A stretch of 64,000 bases of DNA, taken from contig CM042157.1 in the NCBI GenBank assembly GCA_023376005.1, positions 57,117,202 through 57,181,201 on the forward strand. The letters run 5' to 3'. A model generated the notes under the pieces. That model worked only from the letters and a program-made list of their open reading frames with translations, searched no databases and was not told the DNA's origin. This DNA comes from Doryteuthis pealeii. Taxonomy: Eukaryota > Mollusca > Cephalopoda > Myopsida > Loliginidae. This document shows positions 34,160 through 44,717 of the stretch, in pieces (within the stretch, counting starts at the first letter, position 1; every line of letters starts with the position of its first letter). A program made the translations under genes and the position numbers.

Positions 34160-34300
34160 AGGTAGGGTAGACATGTTGCTGCTGAGGTTGATCTTACCTG
34201 CATGGTGATATGGGGTAGATAAAATAAAAAGCTTGATCAAGAAACAAAATGTCTTGTTAATTTAATTAATTGTGATGACCAAATCAGCTGAGGAAAAAGA
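34160..34300 (+). repeat. short repeat shared with 55330
   Basis: ATAAAAAGCTTGATCAAGAA and TGTCTTGTTAATT resemble 55378-55425. An AATAAA signal in each suggests an LTR 3' part, but ends are unclear. Confidence 0.3.
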
Positions 34301-34716
34301 AGTCCTTTAGTCAAAAGAAGCCCTTAGTAGAAGCAGTTAGATAGAAGAACCTAACTAGAGGAGATGTTGAACAGAAAAGAAGAAGAGGGAATAGAAGACA
34401 GAGAGGAACATGGCAATTAGAAGCAGAAATGAAGTAACCAAGTAAGTCTCTAATCTATGTCCCTGTCCCTCTCTAATATTTCTTTCTCTTTATCACTGAA
34501 TAACTCTCTCAGAACTCTCACTCACTTATTTATATACTCACAATGGGGTATATAACGCAAGATTTAATTTTTATTGATATGAGAGTCAATGAGATTTAAT
34601 TTTTATTTATATGGGAGTCCACATGATAGACCCATAATAAAAATGCGGTCCCAACTTCAAAAGATTTTGAAAATCACTAGTATAAATTAATGCTAGTCCC
34701 AATCCACACAGTGATG

Positions 34717-34717
<1 letters not shown>

Positions 34718-34769
<52 letters not shown>
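34718..34769. repeat. (TC)n microsatellite
   Basis: A perfect TC run of about 50 bases. Frames encoding RERERE across it are artefacts, and the 104-codon frame beside it is unsupported. Confidence 0.9.
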
Positions 34770-34773
<4 letters not shown>

Positions 34774-35394
34774 CAGATTCTTCTGCATGCCACAAACCAT
34801 ACAGCTCTCCGATCTCTGTTTCATTATGCCTGAATCTGTGTCTAGAGTCTCCCTTTTTCTGACTCTGGCTCTGATATTCACTATCCCTAGCCTTTTATGT
34901 TCTCATTTGCTCCTGATTTGCACTTTCTCTTACTTACCTATCCTGGGACCAGTCACATTCCTGTCTGTTTTATCTCTCCTCTTCTGTCACCATATTTTGT
35001 GCATACCTCTTCCTCCTCCTTGCATCACTTGTCTATCTGGAAATGGAAAATGTGCGCTTCTGGGGAAGATTGAATTCCAGAGAGTTAAAGAAGAATTTTA
35101 ATTATTCAGTTCTAGCATCGCTAAAGGGAATATTAACTTAAAAAAAAATATTTACTCACAATAAATGTGGAAATTTACCAGTGCATTTTCGTTTGTAAAT
35201 TATTATTCAAATTGGGGTATTTTTTAGATTTTATTTTAAAACCTTCAATTCTGTATTTATAAATCTGATAAAAATAATGTAATTGTTTAATTGTTTGTTG
35301 ATAAATAATTAATTTTATTTGTCTGAAGTTTTGTGATGAGGCTTGATAATATGTATTATTTAGATTTTTCAGACTGTTGTCCTTATCTTTATTG

Positions 35395-35450
35395 TTATCT
35401 ATACATAATGTTTCGGCTGATGTGCTCTCTGTCTTTCTTCAGGTGTTTTT
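35395..35450 (-). ncRNA. degenerate hammerhead-like motif
   Basis: On the minus strand: CTGAAGA, GAAA, a stem III of ACATTATGT and a GUA site. Stem I does not pair. Confidence 0.3.
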
Positions 35451-35579
35451 GTCAAACTCAGGAGCCTTCTTGTCAAACTCATGAGCGTTAATACAAAGCC
35501 TCATCTAAAAAATTCAGACAAACAGCCTATTTTTGTTTGTAAAGTTTTAAACTGGGGTATCTTAAAAATTTTATTTCAA

Positions 35580-35820
35580 AACTTTGGACCATATTACCTT
35601 TAGGCACCCCTTTTTGATCTCGATTTAAAAAGAATATTTTTCATTTACACCATCAATATCTGGTTGTTTGTTAGTTAGGGTTAGGGGTTAGGGTTATAAT
35701 TTTTTTTAAAATCTAAAAATCGTCTGTTAAAACGACTGGATATTGACGGCGTAAAAGGAAAAACATGTCCTTTCTTAATTGAGATCAAAAAGGGGTGCCT
35801 AAAGGTCATATGGTCCAAAA
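35580..35820. repeat. second foldback with telomeric repeat loop
   Basis: Left arm 35580-35665 (TAGGCACCCCTTTTTGATCT) and right arm 35727-35820 (AGATCAAAAAGGGGTGCCTA) are inverted repeats. The loop holds TTAGGGTTAGGGGTTAGGG at 35675-35695. Confidence 0.75.
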
Positions 35821-35954
35821 CTTTTAATTCTGTAGTTATAAATCCAGTTAAAATTGCCAATTCCTTGTGTAAGATTCACCTTATTTATTGAATGATGCTT
35901 GTACAATTAAGATTTTGGCAATTGCTTACATATATATACTCAAAGCAAAAGCTG

Positions 35955-36640
35955 TCTTGAACAAATCCTGAAAACAATAACCCACAAGTGAACAGCTGTA
36001 CAGCCACTTACCCCAATTGCACGAACATCCAAGTAAGATGACCAAGAATGCTGGACACTGTTAGAGAAACAAGGATGAACACATAAGTGACGTTTTTCCT
36101 GTGGACATCTATACATGGTATATCAAACAACTAATCACAGGCCGGCATTCTTTAGTGGCAAAATCAAAGAGACAAATTCTTTCTTTTTCTGATTCAGCAG
36201 CACCGGAATCGGAAGACAAAAAGGGCATCCCTTACATCCATCAGTGAGAACAGACAGCCGTAGCGAGGGCTCCGATAATTCACCTACCTCAGGAACTCAG
36301 TTAAGTGGACTGTGTTATTTATATAATCATTCCTGCAGACAAAACCTTAGTTTGAAAGTAATTAATTGTTATTTCTTTATGTATGATAATACAAGTTGTT
36401 TGAATTCTAAGTTGTGTTCATGTGTTTTCTATTTTAACTCTTGTCTGTCTACACTCGTGGCGTGAAACAGCACAATGGACACACCAGTGTAGGCTGACCA
36501 GCAACAACCTACATCAATCAACTCTGAGTGGATTCTGAATGATGTGTGAAAGACCTGCTAGGGTTGATGACTGATAGGGACAGATAGTGAGAGAAAGTCA
36601 TGGGAATCTGTACTGTCAGTGCATCTTGATGATGTAATTG
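35955..36640 (+). pseudogene. LINE ORF2 tail split by an insertion
   Basis: Pieces 35955-36118 and 36475-36640 together give the first-family LINE tail, with AACAGCTGTACAGCCACTTA on the left and GAGAAAGTCATGGGAATCTG on the right. Both are decayed. Confidence 0.6.
36119..36474. mobile_element. 356-bp insertion flanked by ATGG
   Basis: The insert interrupts the LINE tail between identical ATGG copies at 36115 and 36475. It starts TATATCAAAC and ends GAAACAGCACA. It is not a SINE of either family. It may be a solo LTR or unknown element, and the 73-codon frame in it is not recognised. Confidence 0.5.
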
Positions 36641-36784
36641 CTGGATTCTTTGTTGATAAATAATTAATTCTATTCACCGATCAACTGAGCTGCAAAAAAA
36701 AAAGTTTAATCTGCTACTTTTTATTGTAATAAAAACAATTGCAAATCAATTTTTTTTATTATTAAATAAACTTTATGAATCATT

Positions 36785-37360
36785 CAGACCAAGTATCCAA
36801 TAGGGACCTTAGATAGGAGCCTCCTCAAAAGGAACACCTTTTGCTTTTTACCGGACACTTCCGGTTGTGGTACGTGAGGCGCATGGAAAATAAACTTTAT
36901 AAATTGTGTGATACCATTTCTGAACAACATCCTTTTATTTAAATAAACATAAAAAATATTTTGTAAATAAAAAAACTATTTTCATTTAAATAAACATATC
37001 TGCATTTCTCTTCTGATTAAACAAAAACTATTTTAATGTTAAAATGTGTCTTTAATATAAAAACGTGTCTTTCGTTTAAAGTTTTATAATTAAAAAAAAT
37101 CCTATTGAATTAACAACAACATGAAATAACTAATTTTTTTTTATTAGAATCAAAAACTATTTTAGTATTCAAATGTGCTTTTGGGTTGTATTAATAATTA
37201 TACATGAACAAACTTTTAAAAAATCTTACAGTGAAATTCTAATGCAAAAAAAATCATCTGTTGCCAGGAGTTTACAGTGAAAAGCAAAAGGTGTTCCTTT
37301 CAAAACAGATCTCGGCTGGGGTGCCTATTGGTTACTTAGTCCAATCATTCAAGTTTTTTT
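36785..37360. mobile_element. 575-bp foldback element
   Basis: Ends of about 70 bp mirror each other: CAATAGGGACC and AAAGGAACACCTTTTGCTTTT on the left, with the reverse complement at 37275-37350. The centre is AT-rich and non-coding. Confidence 0.65.
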
Positions 37361-37786
37361 TAAAAACAATTACAATCAGATAATTACAAGGATAATCCCA
37401 AAGATTTGGTCTCCAAAATGTTTAGAAATCACAGAAACGTTTATTGTTTATTGTCAATAATGTTTACATCATTTTAAAGTTTTTTTTTTTTTCTACATAA
37501 TCACCATTTCCGTCGATGCATTTTTGAAGGTGCTGAGGTAGTTTTTGCATGCCCATGTCATACCAGCTTGCCATCATGTTCTTGAGGAAACTTGCAAACT
37601 CCCTACACCACTTGTAGGCTTTTTTGATATCCATGGACAACAATTTTCAGCGTGATAACATCAAAAGAATTGTTAGGTAACTTGAAAGAAAAAAGAAAAT
37701 CTTGAAAACAATAATGATTCTGTCATGTTTAACCAAATCTTTTTGAATGAAAAGATACTGTCCAAATATACCTATGCGGTCAGTCT

Positions 37787-37798
37787 GAGTTCGAACCC
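37787..37798 (+). promoter_or_regulatory. B-box-like element upstream of ribozyme
   Basis: GAGTTCGAACCC fits a Pol III B box. A matching A box is not clear. The ribozyme begins 24 bases downstream. Confidence 0.4.
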
Positions 37799-37821
37799 TA
37801 CCCAAGGATAGTTGTGTCTAG

Positions 37822-37863
37822 CCACACTGAAGAGGCATGAAATGCTGAAACACGTGTCTGTGG
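37822..37863 (+). ncRNA. hammerhead ribozyme with GUC site
   Basis: Stem I CCACA (37822-37826) pairs with TGTGG (37859-37863). The core is CTGAAGA, an allowed CUGANGA form. Stem II is GGCAT-GAA-ATGCT, then GAAA. Stem III is the palindrome ACACGTGT and the triplet is GUC, cut after 37858. An (AT)n tract starts at 37876 on the 3' side. Confidence 0.82.
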
Positions 37864-37868
37864 ATGAC

Positions 37869-37905
<37 letters not shown>

Positions 37906-38212
37906 CATACTTCTCTCACTTATTTTGTTAAAATTTTATTTTCATGGAATAATAAATTAATTCAGATGACATTTTCACATGCACTTTTCAGTCAACAAAA
38001 ATTTGCTGACAGACTTCTGTTCAAGTCTGGAACATGCCGTTTGAGTTGCCGCAATTTTGAATAGCATCAAAATATTTTTGCGAGATTAAAATAATTTTTG
38101 CTATAAACCAATTCGAAATAATTCTGAGGTTATATTTATGGAAATAAAAATGAAAAAACATGTAATTTTCTTTAAAAAAAAAATTCCCTAAGACACACAC
38201 AAATATATGTAA

Positions 38213-38259
38213 GTGTGTGTGTGTGTGTGTGTTTGTGTGTGTATATATATATGTGTGAG

Positions 38260-38306
<47 letters not shown>

Positions 38307-38391
38307 GAAAAATAGATGGAAATTAATCCGAAAGTATGAAATTTAACATTTTTGAAAAATATAACATCATTTGTTTTTTCAAAAATGTTAA

Positions 38392-38433
<42 letters not shown>

Positions 38434-38440
38434 ATATATC
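38213..38440. repeat. GT/AT microsatellites around a foldback
   Basis: GT and AT runs at 38213-38305 and an AT run at 38398-38440 enclose a hairpin (38334-38398) whose arms share GAAATTTAACATTTTTGAAA. Confidence 0.75.
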
Positions 38441-38444
38441 TGAG

Positions 38445-38530
38445 TTAGAGTAGCGTGGTTATGAAGTCAATGGCACTTTGTTACTAACAGTTTCTTGTCT
38501 GCTCGATTCTCAAACAATATACATGGTCTA
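38445..38530 (-). ncRNA. hammerhead relic related to the 63.7-kb copy
   Basis: The sequence is alignable with 63680-63765 (TAGCGTG, GTCAATGG, GTTACT-ACAGTTTCT), but the CUGANGA string has decayed. It is flanked by AT tracts at 38440 and 38571. Confidence 0.3.
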
Positions 38531-38568
38531 TGCACAATATTGATCACTATTTACTTGTGAATATAATG

Positions 38569-38570
<2 letters not shown>

Positions 38571-38612
<42 letters not shown>
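38571..38612. repeat. (AT)n microsatellite
   Basis: Perfect AT run. From here to 39160 no feature is recognised. Confidence 0.9.
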
Positions 38613-38615
<3 letters not shown>

Positions 38616-39159
38616 GAATGTGAGTGTATTATTCTAATCTTATAAATGTACAAATGTATTCTTTTTCAAATTTCTGGCTAATGATAATAAATGTTACTGT
38701 ATATTCTTATTACTTACTTGTGATGTAGAGGTAATTTTGTTAATGCCTTTTGTGATAATTTGATTACTGCAAATTATTCCTCCCAAAAATAAAAGTAATT
38801 TTCAGATTCTTAATATGACTCTATGATTATTTTGAAAAATCTGTCTCTGAAATAATTGAGCTATGTTTTCAAAATATGTCTCCTCTTTACCAAACATCTT
38901 CATAATAGATAACACAAACAAAAGCCAACAGAAAATCTCAGCAAAGCAATTATTTGTGTATATCAAATGTGTTTTCATTTTTTTTCACTCAACTATGTTT
39001 TTCAGAAGTCTATGCAATACAGTAATATAAGGGTATTGGGTTCATTGTTAGATTGGCTATTGGCAATGTTGCTCAGTGTGGGGTCTGATTGACAGTAAGG
39101 GTCCAAGGTAGCATTATACTTTGTAAACAAAGATTAAGAAATAGGGGAGTCCCTATGTC

Positions 39160-39161
39160 TT

Positions 39162-39217
<56 letters not shown>
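39160..39217. repeat. (AT)n microsatellite
   Basis: About 58 bases of AT, followed by AAT-rich low-complexity DNA to 39320 and unrecognised sequence to 39780. Confidence 0.9.
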
Positions 39218-39223
<6 letters not shown>

Positions 39224-39839
39224 TATTAAAAAAAAGATATTGAATTAGATATAAATAAGTAAATAAACAAATAAATATAATAATAATATTGATTATATAA
39301 TAATAATAATAATAATAAATGATTAAATTGATTTATATTACATCCAACACGAAATATTATACATCACCATGGCCACCAAACACAAATACGCTCTTTAATA
39401 TGCACATACATATGCACGTGCAATCCCGCGCTAGGATACAGTCATAACGTCACAACCAACACACATTTTCATGGACACGCGCATGACAACGCATTCACGT
39501 AAACATACAACACGAGAATACAGTTATATAAAAATACCATCATTTTCAAAAAAAAAAAAAAATAATTAATTTAAAAAGAAATGCCATAACTAGACTGCTT
39601 CAGTTCCAGTGATCTTTTGAAAAAGAGATATTATCTCGAAAATTCAAGAATTAAATACAGGTTAACACACAACATCATTGTTACCGTATTATTATTTTTT
39701 CTTTACACCTGCATTGTGATAAGCCTTCTAAATCAACCTCCTAACCAATATATATACAATGCTTCAAGCAAATGATAAAACTCTCGTATATATATATATA
39801 TATATAGTTAATTCCTTGTTAGTATTGGAGAAATGATAA

Positions 39840-40032
39840 TAAAGTGCTCAATTATTTCTGTAAGAGCTGTATTTATTTAATTATAGTTTACAATACATCT
39901 AAGAGTCCATTTTACCAATGGTTTCGGAGCCTCACCTTTAGGTGATTGGTCGTCATCAGAAACGTTTGGTAAAACTATTGGTAAAACAGACTCTTAAATG
40001 TATTGTAAACTATAATTAAATAAATATATATA
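39840..40032. mobile_element. foldback carrying a hammerhead, flanked by (TA)n
   Basis: Arms with TTTAATTATAGTTTACAATA, AGAGTC and TTTTACCAAT are mirrored. TA tracts lie at 39788-39807 and 40022-40033. Confidence 0.65.
39903..39966 (-). ncRNA. hammerhead ribozyme with extended stem II
   Basis: On the minus strand: stem I CGTTT/AAATG (one G-U), CTGATGA, a 27-base stem II region containing TCACC-TAAA-GGTGA, GAAA, stem III ACCATTGGT and a GUA site. The base of stem II has a C-C mismatch. Confidence 0.6.
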
Positions 40033-40368
40033 TATTAAGTATATTTTGGCAGCATTTTTTCTTTTAAACATGTTTTGTTAAACTCTACAGACGATTCTTG
40101 TCAGACGAGTTTTGTTCAAACCTTTCTATCTGTCTGGCCATCTTTTTTAATGTCAGTGTGGAATTTGTGTAACAATCCACCAAAGGTTTCTTCACGGGCG
40201 TTTTCGGCATGTCTCAATGCCATCTTCAGGCGTGAAACTGGTGGAATGTTTCCGTTGTCTCACTTTTAAGTATATATATATGTCCACTCTACTTTGTATA
40301 GTAGTAGTAATACTGACGTATTTACCCTTGACAAGCTAATTTCGCATGTATTGTTTGCTGCATATCAG

Positions 40369-40410
40369 TGGCTCAGTGGTAGAGTCTCTGACTCTGCATG
40401 TTTCGATTTC
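40369..40410 (+). promoter_or_regulatory. tRNA-like A and B boxes upstream of ribozyme
   Basis: TGGCTCAGTGG at 40369-40379 is a canonical A box. GTTTCGATTTC at 40400-40410 is a fair B box. Spacing is tRNA-like, and the ribozyme starts 21 bases downstream. Confidence 0.6.
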
Positions 40411-40430
40411 TGTCAGAGGGAAATCGTAAG

Positions 40431-40480
40431 TATACATAGCTGATGAGACTTAATAAAGTTGAAACAGCTGTACGATGTTC
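40431..40480 (+). ncRNA. hammerhead ribozyme
   Basis: CTGATGA at 40440, stem II GACTT-AATA-AAGTT, GAAA at 40461, stem III palindrome ACAGCTGT and a GUA site cut after 40472. Stem I pairs over about six positions with one A-G mismatch. The family matches the ribozymes at 62.0-62.2 kb, with the same loop and the same distal CATTGTAACTGCCTTCAAGC. (TA)n starts at 40603 downstream. Confidence 0.75.
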
Positions 40481-40599
40481 AACGTAGGGCTTGATATTTG
40501 CCGATTTCGCTTGTCATGATTATTTTAATTAATTATCAAATTTTATACGATATACGCATTGTAACTGCCTTCAAGCAAAAAAATGTAAATAATAATAAT

Positions 40600-40602
<3 letters not shown>

Positions 40603-40650
<48 letters not shown>
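40603..40650. repeat. (TA)n microsatellite
   Basis: TA run after AAT repeats, downstream of the ribozyme element. Confidence 0.9.
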
Positions 40651-40652
<2 letters not shown>

Positions 40653-40661
40653 GTGAGAAGT

Positions 40662-41135
40662 TATGGAGCATATTAGATTGTGAATTATCCATTATATGGA
40701 AATCAGATCTCTCAGACAAGTTAAAGCGACAATTCTTCTAGACCATGGTGATATCAATGCTACTATATGGCTGCACCACTTGGACCTTGACGAGGTGCCT
40801 GGGGAATAGGCTGGGTGGTAGCTGCACAAGAATGCTGTGTGCTATCTTGAACAAATTGTGGAAACAGCACCCCACAAGAAAGCAGCTATACAACCCCCAA
40901 CCTTCCTATCACACAAACCATCCAAGTAAGATGGACATTGCTGTAGAAGGGAAGATGAACTCATGTGATGTTCTCCGGTGGAGGCCAGCACATGGACATA
41001 CTAGTGTGGGTCATCCAGCAAAGACATACATAGACCAGCTCTGTGCAGATACTGGATGCAGTGCGGAGGACCTGCTAGGGACAATGAATGACAGGGACAG
41101 TTAGCGATAGGTTGTCATGGATATTTCAGCTTATG
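40662..41135 (+). pseudogene. LINE ORF2 C-terminal tail, first family
   Basis: An open frame of 119 codons from 40745 begins MVISMLLYGCTTWTLTRCL, then shifts. RWRPAHGHTSVGHPAKTYID and QLCADTGCSAEDLLGTMNDR follow in frame to a stop. This is the longest uninterrupted tail of the family here. The RT catalytic part is absent. Confidence 0.7.
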
Positions 41136-41139
41136 GAAA

Positions 41140-41688
41140 TAATAAAAATTATGAACGGAAGCAATGTTTACATTTTCACACCATTAAATCAATTGAAATT
41201 TAAAGTAGCCAAAAACAAGTTATGACTACTACCCTTTTTTTTAAACAAATTCTATGAAAAAGCAACTAATAGTCATTATGTTTGAAATAGGTTTTTTCTT
41301 AAAATATGTTAGGGGAAATATTTTTTATTATATTTTATGAAATCTAAAAAAAATGAACAGTTAATAAACGTTTTTTTTTTTTTCTATAAAGATAATAGTC
41401 TGAATAATTATATCAGAAGATTTTTATAAGTTTCTATACAGGATTTTTTTTTATTAAAAAAACATTAATTCTGCTAAAAAATGTCAATATTATGACATAA
41501 AATTGTTTCAAAACACTAAAAAATTTAGGATTACATTTAAAAAAAAATATTTTCAATGTTAACAAAAAAAAAAAAATGCCTAAAATAAACACTGTAATAC
41601 ACAAATTTTCAGAGATTTTACTTTTAGGAATACCCCCGGTGTTCCTAAGAATGTTTTTGTCTGGTCATGGACCAGGTACTTTTGCTAG
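41140..41688 (+). mobile_element. AT-rich segment ending in a Helitron 3' terminus
   Basis: CTGGTC-ATG-GACCAG (41661-41675) is a perfect hairpin, followed nine bases later by CTAG (41685-41688) and then T. This is the Helitron 3' end structure. The 5' end was not located in the AT-rich DNA upstream, so the left coordinate is approximate. Confidence 0.5.
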
Positions 41689-42165
41689 TATATATATTAT
41701 ATATATCTTTGTTTGTGAGCTTGTATACTTGGTTGTATACTTGTATTCTTGCTACCTATAGACTCCTAAGCTAATGGACAAATGTTGATTAAACTTGACA
41801 TATGAAAGAAGTGTTTATTAGTGGGAGAAGGGGGGGGGTCTCAAGATTCCCACCCCTACTCTTTGAGGTGCCAGGAACATTTTAGCTTAAAATTGATCAG
41901 GAAAGTCTAATTTGTTCAGAAAGCAAATAAAATTTTCTGGAGTGCCTCCCCGTTCCATTCACAGTGATGGGTATTGAGACATTTTTAGGTGAGAATTAAT
42001 GAGACAGAATTCAGTCAAATAGAAAGCAATTACAATGAATTTTTATTTTTAAAAATGTATTTTAAATATACTATGCTTAATTTTATCCTGGGCAATTCCA
42101 AGTTCTTCTGCTAATATATACATACTAGCAGGACCTGTGGATATACCACAGTATGATAATTCACA

Positions 42166-42427
42166 GGGCCGGGTTAGCTCAGTCGGTAGAGCGTTCGGTT
42201 AGAAACCACAAGGTTCCTAGTTCGATACCGGTCCTCGCCCACTCAGCGCTATGAGTAGCACAGGGATCTGTGCAGTAAAGTAAGGAGCTGATGATAGGTG
42301 TGGCGCTCCACCTCAGACGCTAAAAACAATCTCCTTGGTCTAGTGCTATTGAAAAGGGGATAGACTCCCTCGCTGACTGGCTGATACCGACTTTAGGCCA
42401 CCCCGTCGACTTTACTTACTACTTACT
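42166..42427 (+). mobile_element. tRNA-derived SINE, family 1, well preserved
   Basis: Head GGGTTAGCTCAGTCGGTAGA and B box TAGTTCGATACCGG. The body has CAGGGATCTGTGCAGTAAAG, and the tail is TTTACTTACTACTTACTTAA. It is a good consensus-like copy. Confidence 0.85.
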
Positions 42428-42429
42428 TA

Positions 42430-43240
42430 AGAGCTACTGCTAAATAGTTCAATATGTAAAAAGCATAATAATCTTGATTTAACTCACACTCACTCTTTTT
42501 TTTTTCTTTCTTTCCTTCTTTTCCTCTTTTAATTATTTTCGATTGAAACAAATTGTTATTACTTCCACATGATCATCCCCTCTCTCTATCTTTCCCCTAC
42601 TTTCTTTCTTTCTAATTATATTTTTCTGTATAGCATGTTTATTTTCTTCCCTTTCTTTCTTTATAATAAAAACAGAATAGTCCATTATTTAGCTGAGGTG
42701 ACAACACTCATAAGAAATAAGAATTTGGCGGATAATCAGGACTTACATTTTGGCATTTCCTCTTGGTTGATTTGGACAGTCTCATTTTTAACCAGAGGGT
42801 GTTACAAGATGATAACGGTCATATAATTAAGGAACATGAGTATTATATATACCGTGATACTGATAGCTTTTTGATTTAGTGTGTTCTGGGATGTACATAT
42901 TTGCTTTGAATGAGTCCCCGAGAAAATTTATGGATCCCAACTAAAGCCATCTAAGTCAATACCTTGTAACCTATTCTGTGTAATTCATTTCTAAGAAGAA
43001 AAACGAAAAATACTGGGATGCATGGATATGATTTTAATGTGTCCTTTTAGATTCTTGCACGTCAGGGATGTAGAACACGTACCTATCAGCATGTCTGTAT
43101 ACATATTATAGATTACTACTTTTAGATATTAAAAAAAAAGTTTCCATATTAGTTTAATGTTCTTCATATATATAAAGTGGAGGGTGAGTTCAGAGGATGG
43201 TGGTTTGTGTGGGAAGATGAGAAGAGGAGGTTGCTAGGTG

Positions 43241-43287
<47 letters not shown>

Positions 43288-43420
43288 GGCTTCACCAGTA
43301 AATCTAAGGTGTGGAAGACATCGTCAAAAAATCAGAATAAAGGTGCTAGAATGTCTCGGTGTTCTATCAAGTTGCCTGAAGTGAAAATGAAACAAGTTAA
43401 AATTTTGAGTATATAAAAGG
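42430..43420. other. low-copy sequence with mariner-like scraps
   Basis: 42690-42835 (GCTGAGGTGACAACACTCAT, GAGGGTGTTAC) recurs at 47375-47495 and belongs to the decayed mariner family. An AT tract lies at 43242-43286. Nothing else is recognised. Confidence 0.4.
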
Positions 43421-43423
43421 TTA

Positions 43424-43700
43424 GTTTTTGGTTGGTTGGTTGGTTGGTTGGTTGGTTGAATTTTATGGCATGTCAACCCTTGGGTTATTTTATGCGGGAG
43501 ATATTTTTGTTTTATTCATTCTTGCTGGGTATTAACATTTTAACTGTTTTTTAAAAAATCTATTTAACCCATACATATGATCCTAGCAGGTACTACCACA
43601 ATGGGTGGAAACAATGACAATGAAGTAGAAAGCCACATTCCTTAGAACTCCAGAAGTGGAAACTTGCCACTAAATAAAGTTTAGTGTCATACCCATACTA
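43424..43700 (+). repeat. dispersed repeat family C, plus copy
   Basis: Starts with six GGTT units, then ATTTTATGGCATGTCAACCC, TTTATTCATTCTTGCTGGG, AGGTACTACCACAATGGG and AAAGTTTAGTGTCATACCC. It is the clearest 5' end of the family. Confidence 0.65.
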
Positions 43701-43791
43701 TATATCTTTATAGAAACTGTATGAAATAAATAAATAAAATGAATAAATAAATAAAATGAACAATCAATGGAACATTATTTTTTTCAGAATA

Positions 43792-43841
43792 CAAGGTGTG
43801 TCAAAAAGTACAAAAAATCTAAATACTTTTTTGACACACCT

Positions 43842-43844
<3 letters not shown>
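43792..43844. mobile_element. mariner MITE hairpin
   Basis: CAAGGTGTGTCAAAAAGTAC is mirrored by TACTTTTTTGACACACCTTG. An (AT)n tract follows at once. Confidence 0.65.

Positions 43845-43846
<2 letters not shown>

Positions 43847-43890
<44 letters not shown>
43847..43890. repeat. (AT)n microsatellite, left edge of array
   Basis: AT run that ends exactly where the inverted retrozyme-like copy begins. Confidence 0.9.
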
Positions 43891-43894
<4 letters not shown>

Positions 43895-44215
43895 AGTAAA
43901 CAAACAGACGATGTTTGTGATATGGCTATTTTCAGCCGACAATATTTGGGAGAATATGTGTTTTAAATGAAGTCGAACCTAATTTATGAAAGTTAATTAA
44001 TTAATAATTAATTAATTAGGTGGGATTACCTATTAAATTTAAGGCTAAACAAATCGAGAAAAATCAATCTCTGTATGTACATTTCGGCCTATTAGGCCTC
44101 ATCAGCAGAGCTATAGATACAAAGACCGCCCCGTGTGCGATTCGAAACCTGATTGTCAAGCTGACTTGTCAAGCGTCTTACCACCACACCAAACGGACTT
44201 AGCAGATTTCTTCAT
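43891..44215 (-). mobile_element. inverted retrozyme-like unit, head-to-head with array
   Basis: Read on the minus strand this is about 325 bases of the 380-bp unit, including the tRNA-like boxes and the ribozyme. It differs from the array units by at least one base (T for C near 44020). Its arm is the reverse complement of 44216-44520, with a 15-20 base centre. Confidence 0.75.
44069..44110 (-). ncRNA. hammerhead ribozyme, inverted copy
   Basis: Same ribozyme as in the array: CTCTG/CAGAG stem I, CTGATGA, GGCC/GGCC stem II, GAAA, ATGTACAT stem III, AUA site. It points away from the array. Confidence 0.8.
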
Positions 44216-44295
44216 TGTGTGGTGGTAAGACGCTTGACAAGTCAGCTTGACAATCAGGTTTCGAATCGCACACGGGGCGGTCTTTGTATCTATAG

Positions 44296-44337
44296 CTCTG
44301 CTGATGAGGCCTAATAGGCCGAAATGTACATACAGAG
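44296..44337 (+). ncRNA. hammerhead ribozyme, array unit 1
   Basis: Stem I CTCTG (44296-44300) pairs with CAGAG (44333-44337). CTGATGA is at 44301, stem II GGCC-TAATA-GGCC at 44308-44320, and GAAA at 44321. Stem III is the palindrome ATGTACAT. The predicted cut is after A44332 in AUA. All invariant bases are present. Confidence 0.85.
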
Positions 44338-44594
44338 ATTGATTTTTCTCGATTTGTTTAGCCTTAAATTTAATAGGTAATCCCGCCTAATTAATTAATT
44401 ATTAATTAATTAACTTTCATAAATTAGGTTCGACTTCATTTAAAACACATATTCTCCCAAATATTGTCGGCTGAAAATAGCCATATCACAAACATCGTCT
44501 GTTTGTTTACTTCTCGTAAGTTCGTGTAGAGGTCACTTAAGAGGAATATAAATACCTACTCCTTAACAAAACGAAGAAATCTGCTAAGTCCGTT

Positions 44595-44647
44595 TGGTGT
44601 GGTGGTAAGACGCTTGACAAGTCAGCTTGACAATCAGGTTTCGAATC
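44595..44647 (+). promoter_or_regulatory. tRNA-like A and B boxes in array unit
   Basis: TGGTGTGGTGG at 44595-44605 fits an A box, and GGTTTCGAATC at 44637-44647 a B box with one extra T. The same boxes recur every 380 bp. The ribozyme starts 28 bases after the B box. Internal Pol III transcription of each unit is inferred. Confidence 0.55.
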
Positions 44648-44675
44648 GCACACGGGGCGGTCTTTGTATCTATAG

Positions 44676-44717
44676 CTCTGCTGATGAGGCCTAATAGGCC
44701 GAAATGTACATACAGAG
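44676..44717 (+). ncRNA. hammerhead ribozyme, array unit 2
   Basis: Identical to unit 1, 380 bp downstream. Cuts here and at the previous site would release a 380-nt RNA. Confidence 0.85.

Noticed and set aside
34600..35101. Membrane-protein-like 104-codon frame next to the (TC)n tract
   Set aside because: T/C-rich DNA gives Leu/Ser/Phe-rich frames by composition. No family or conserved motif was recognised.
42284..42310. CTGATGA string inside SINE family 1
   Set aside because: It arises from GAGCTGATGATAGGTG of the SINE body, with no GAAA or hammerhead stems.
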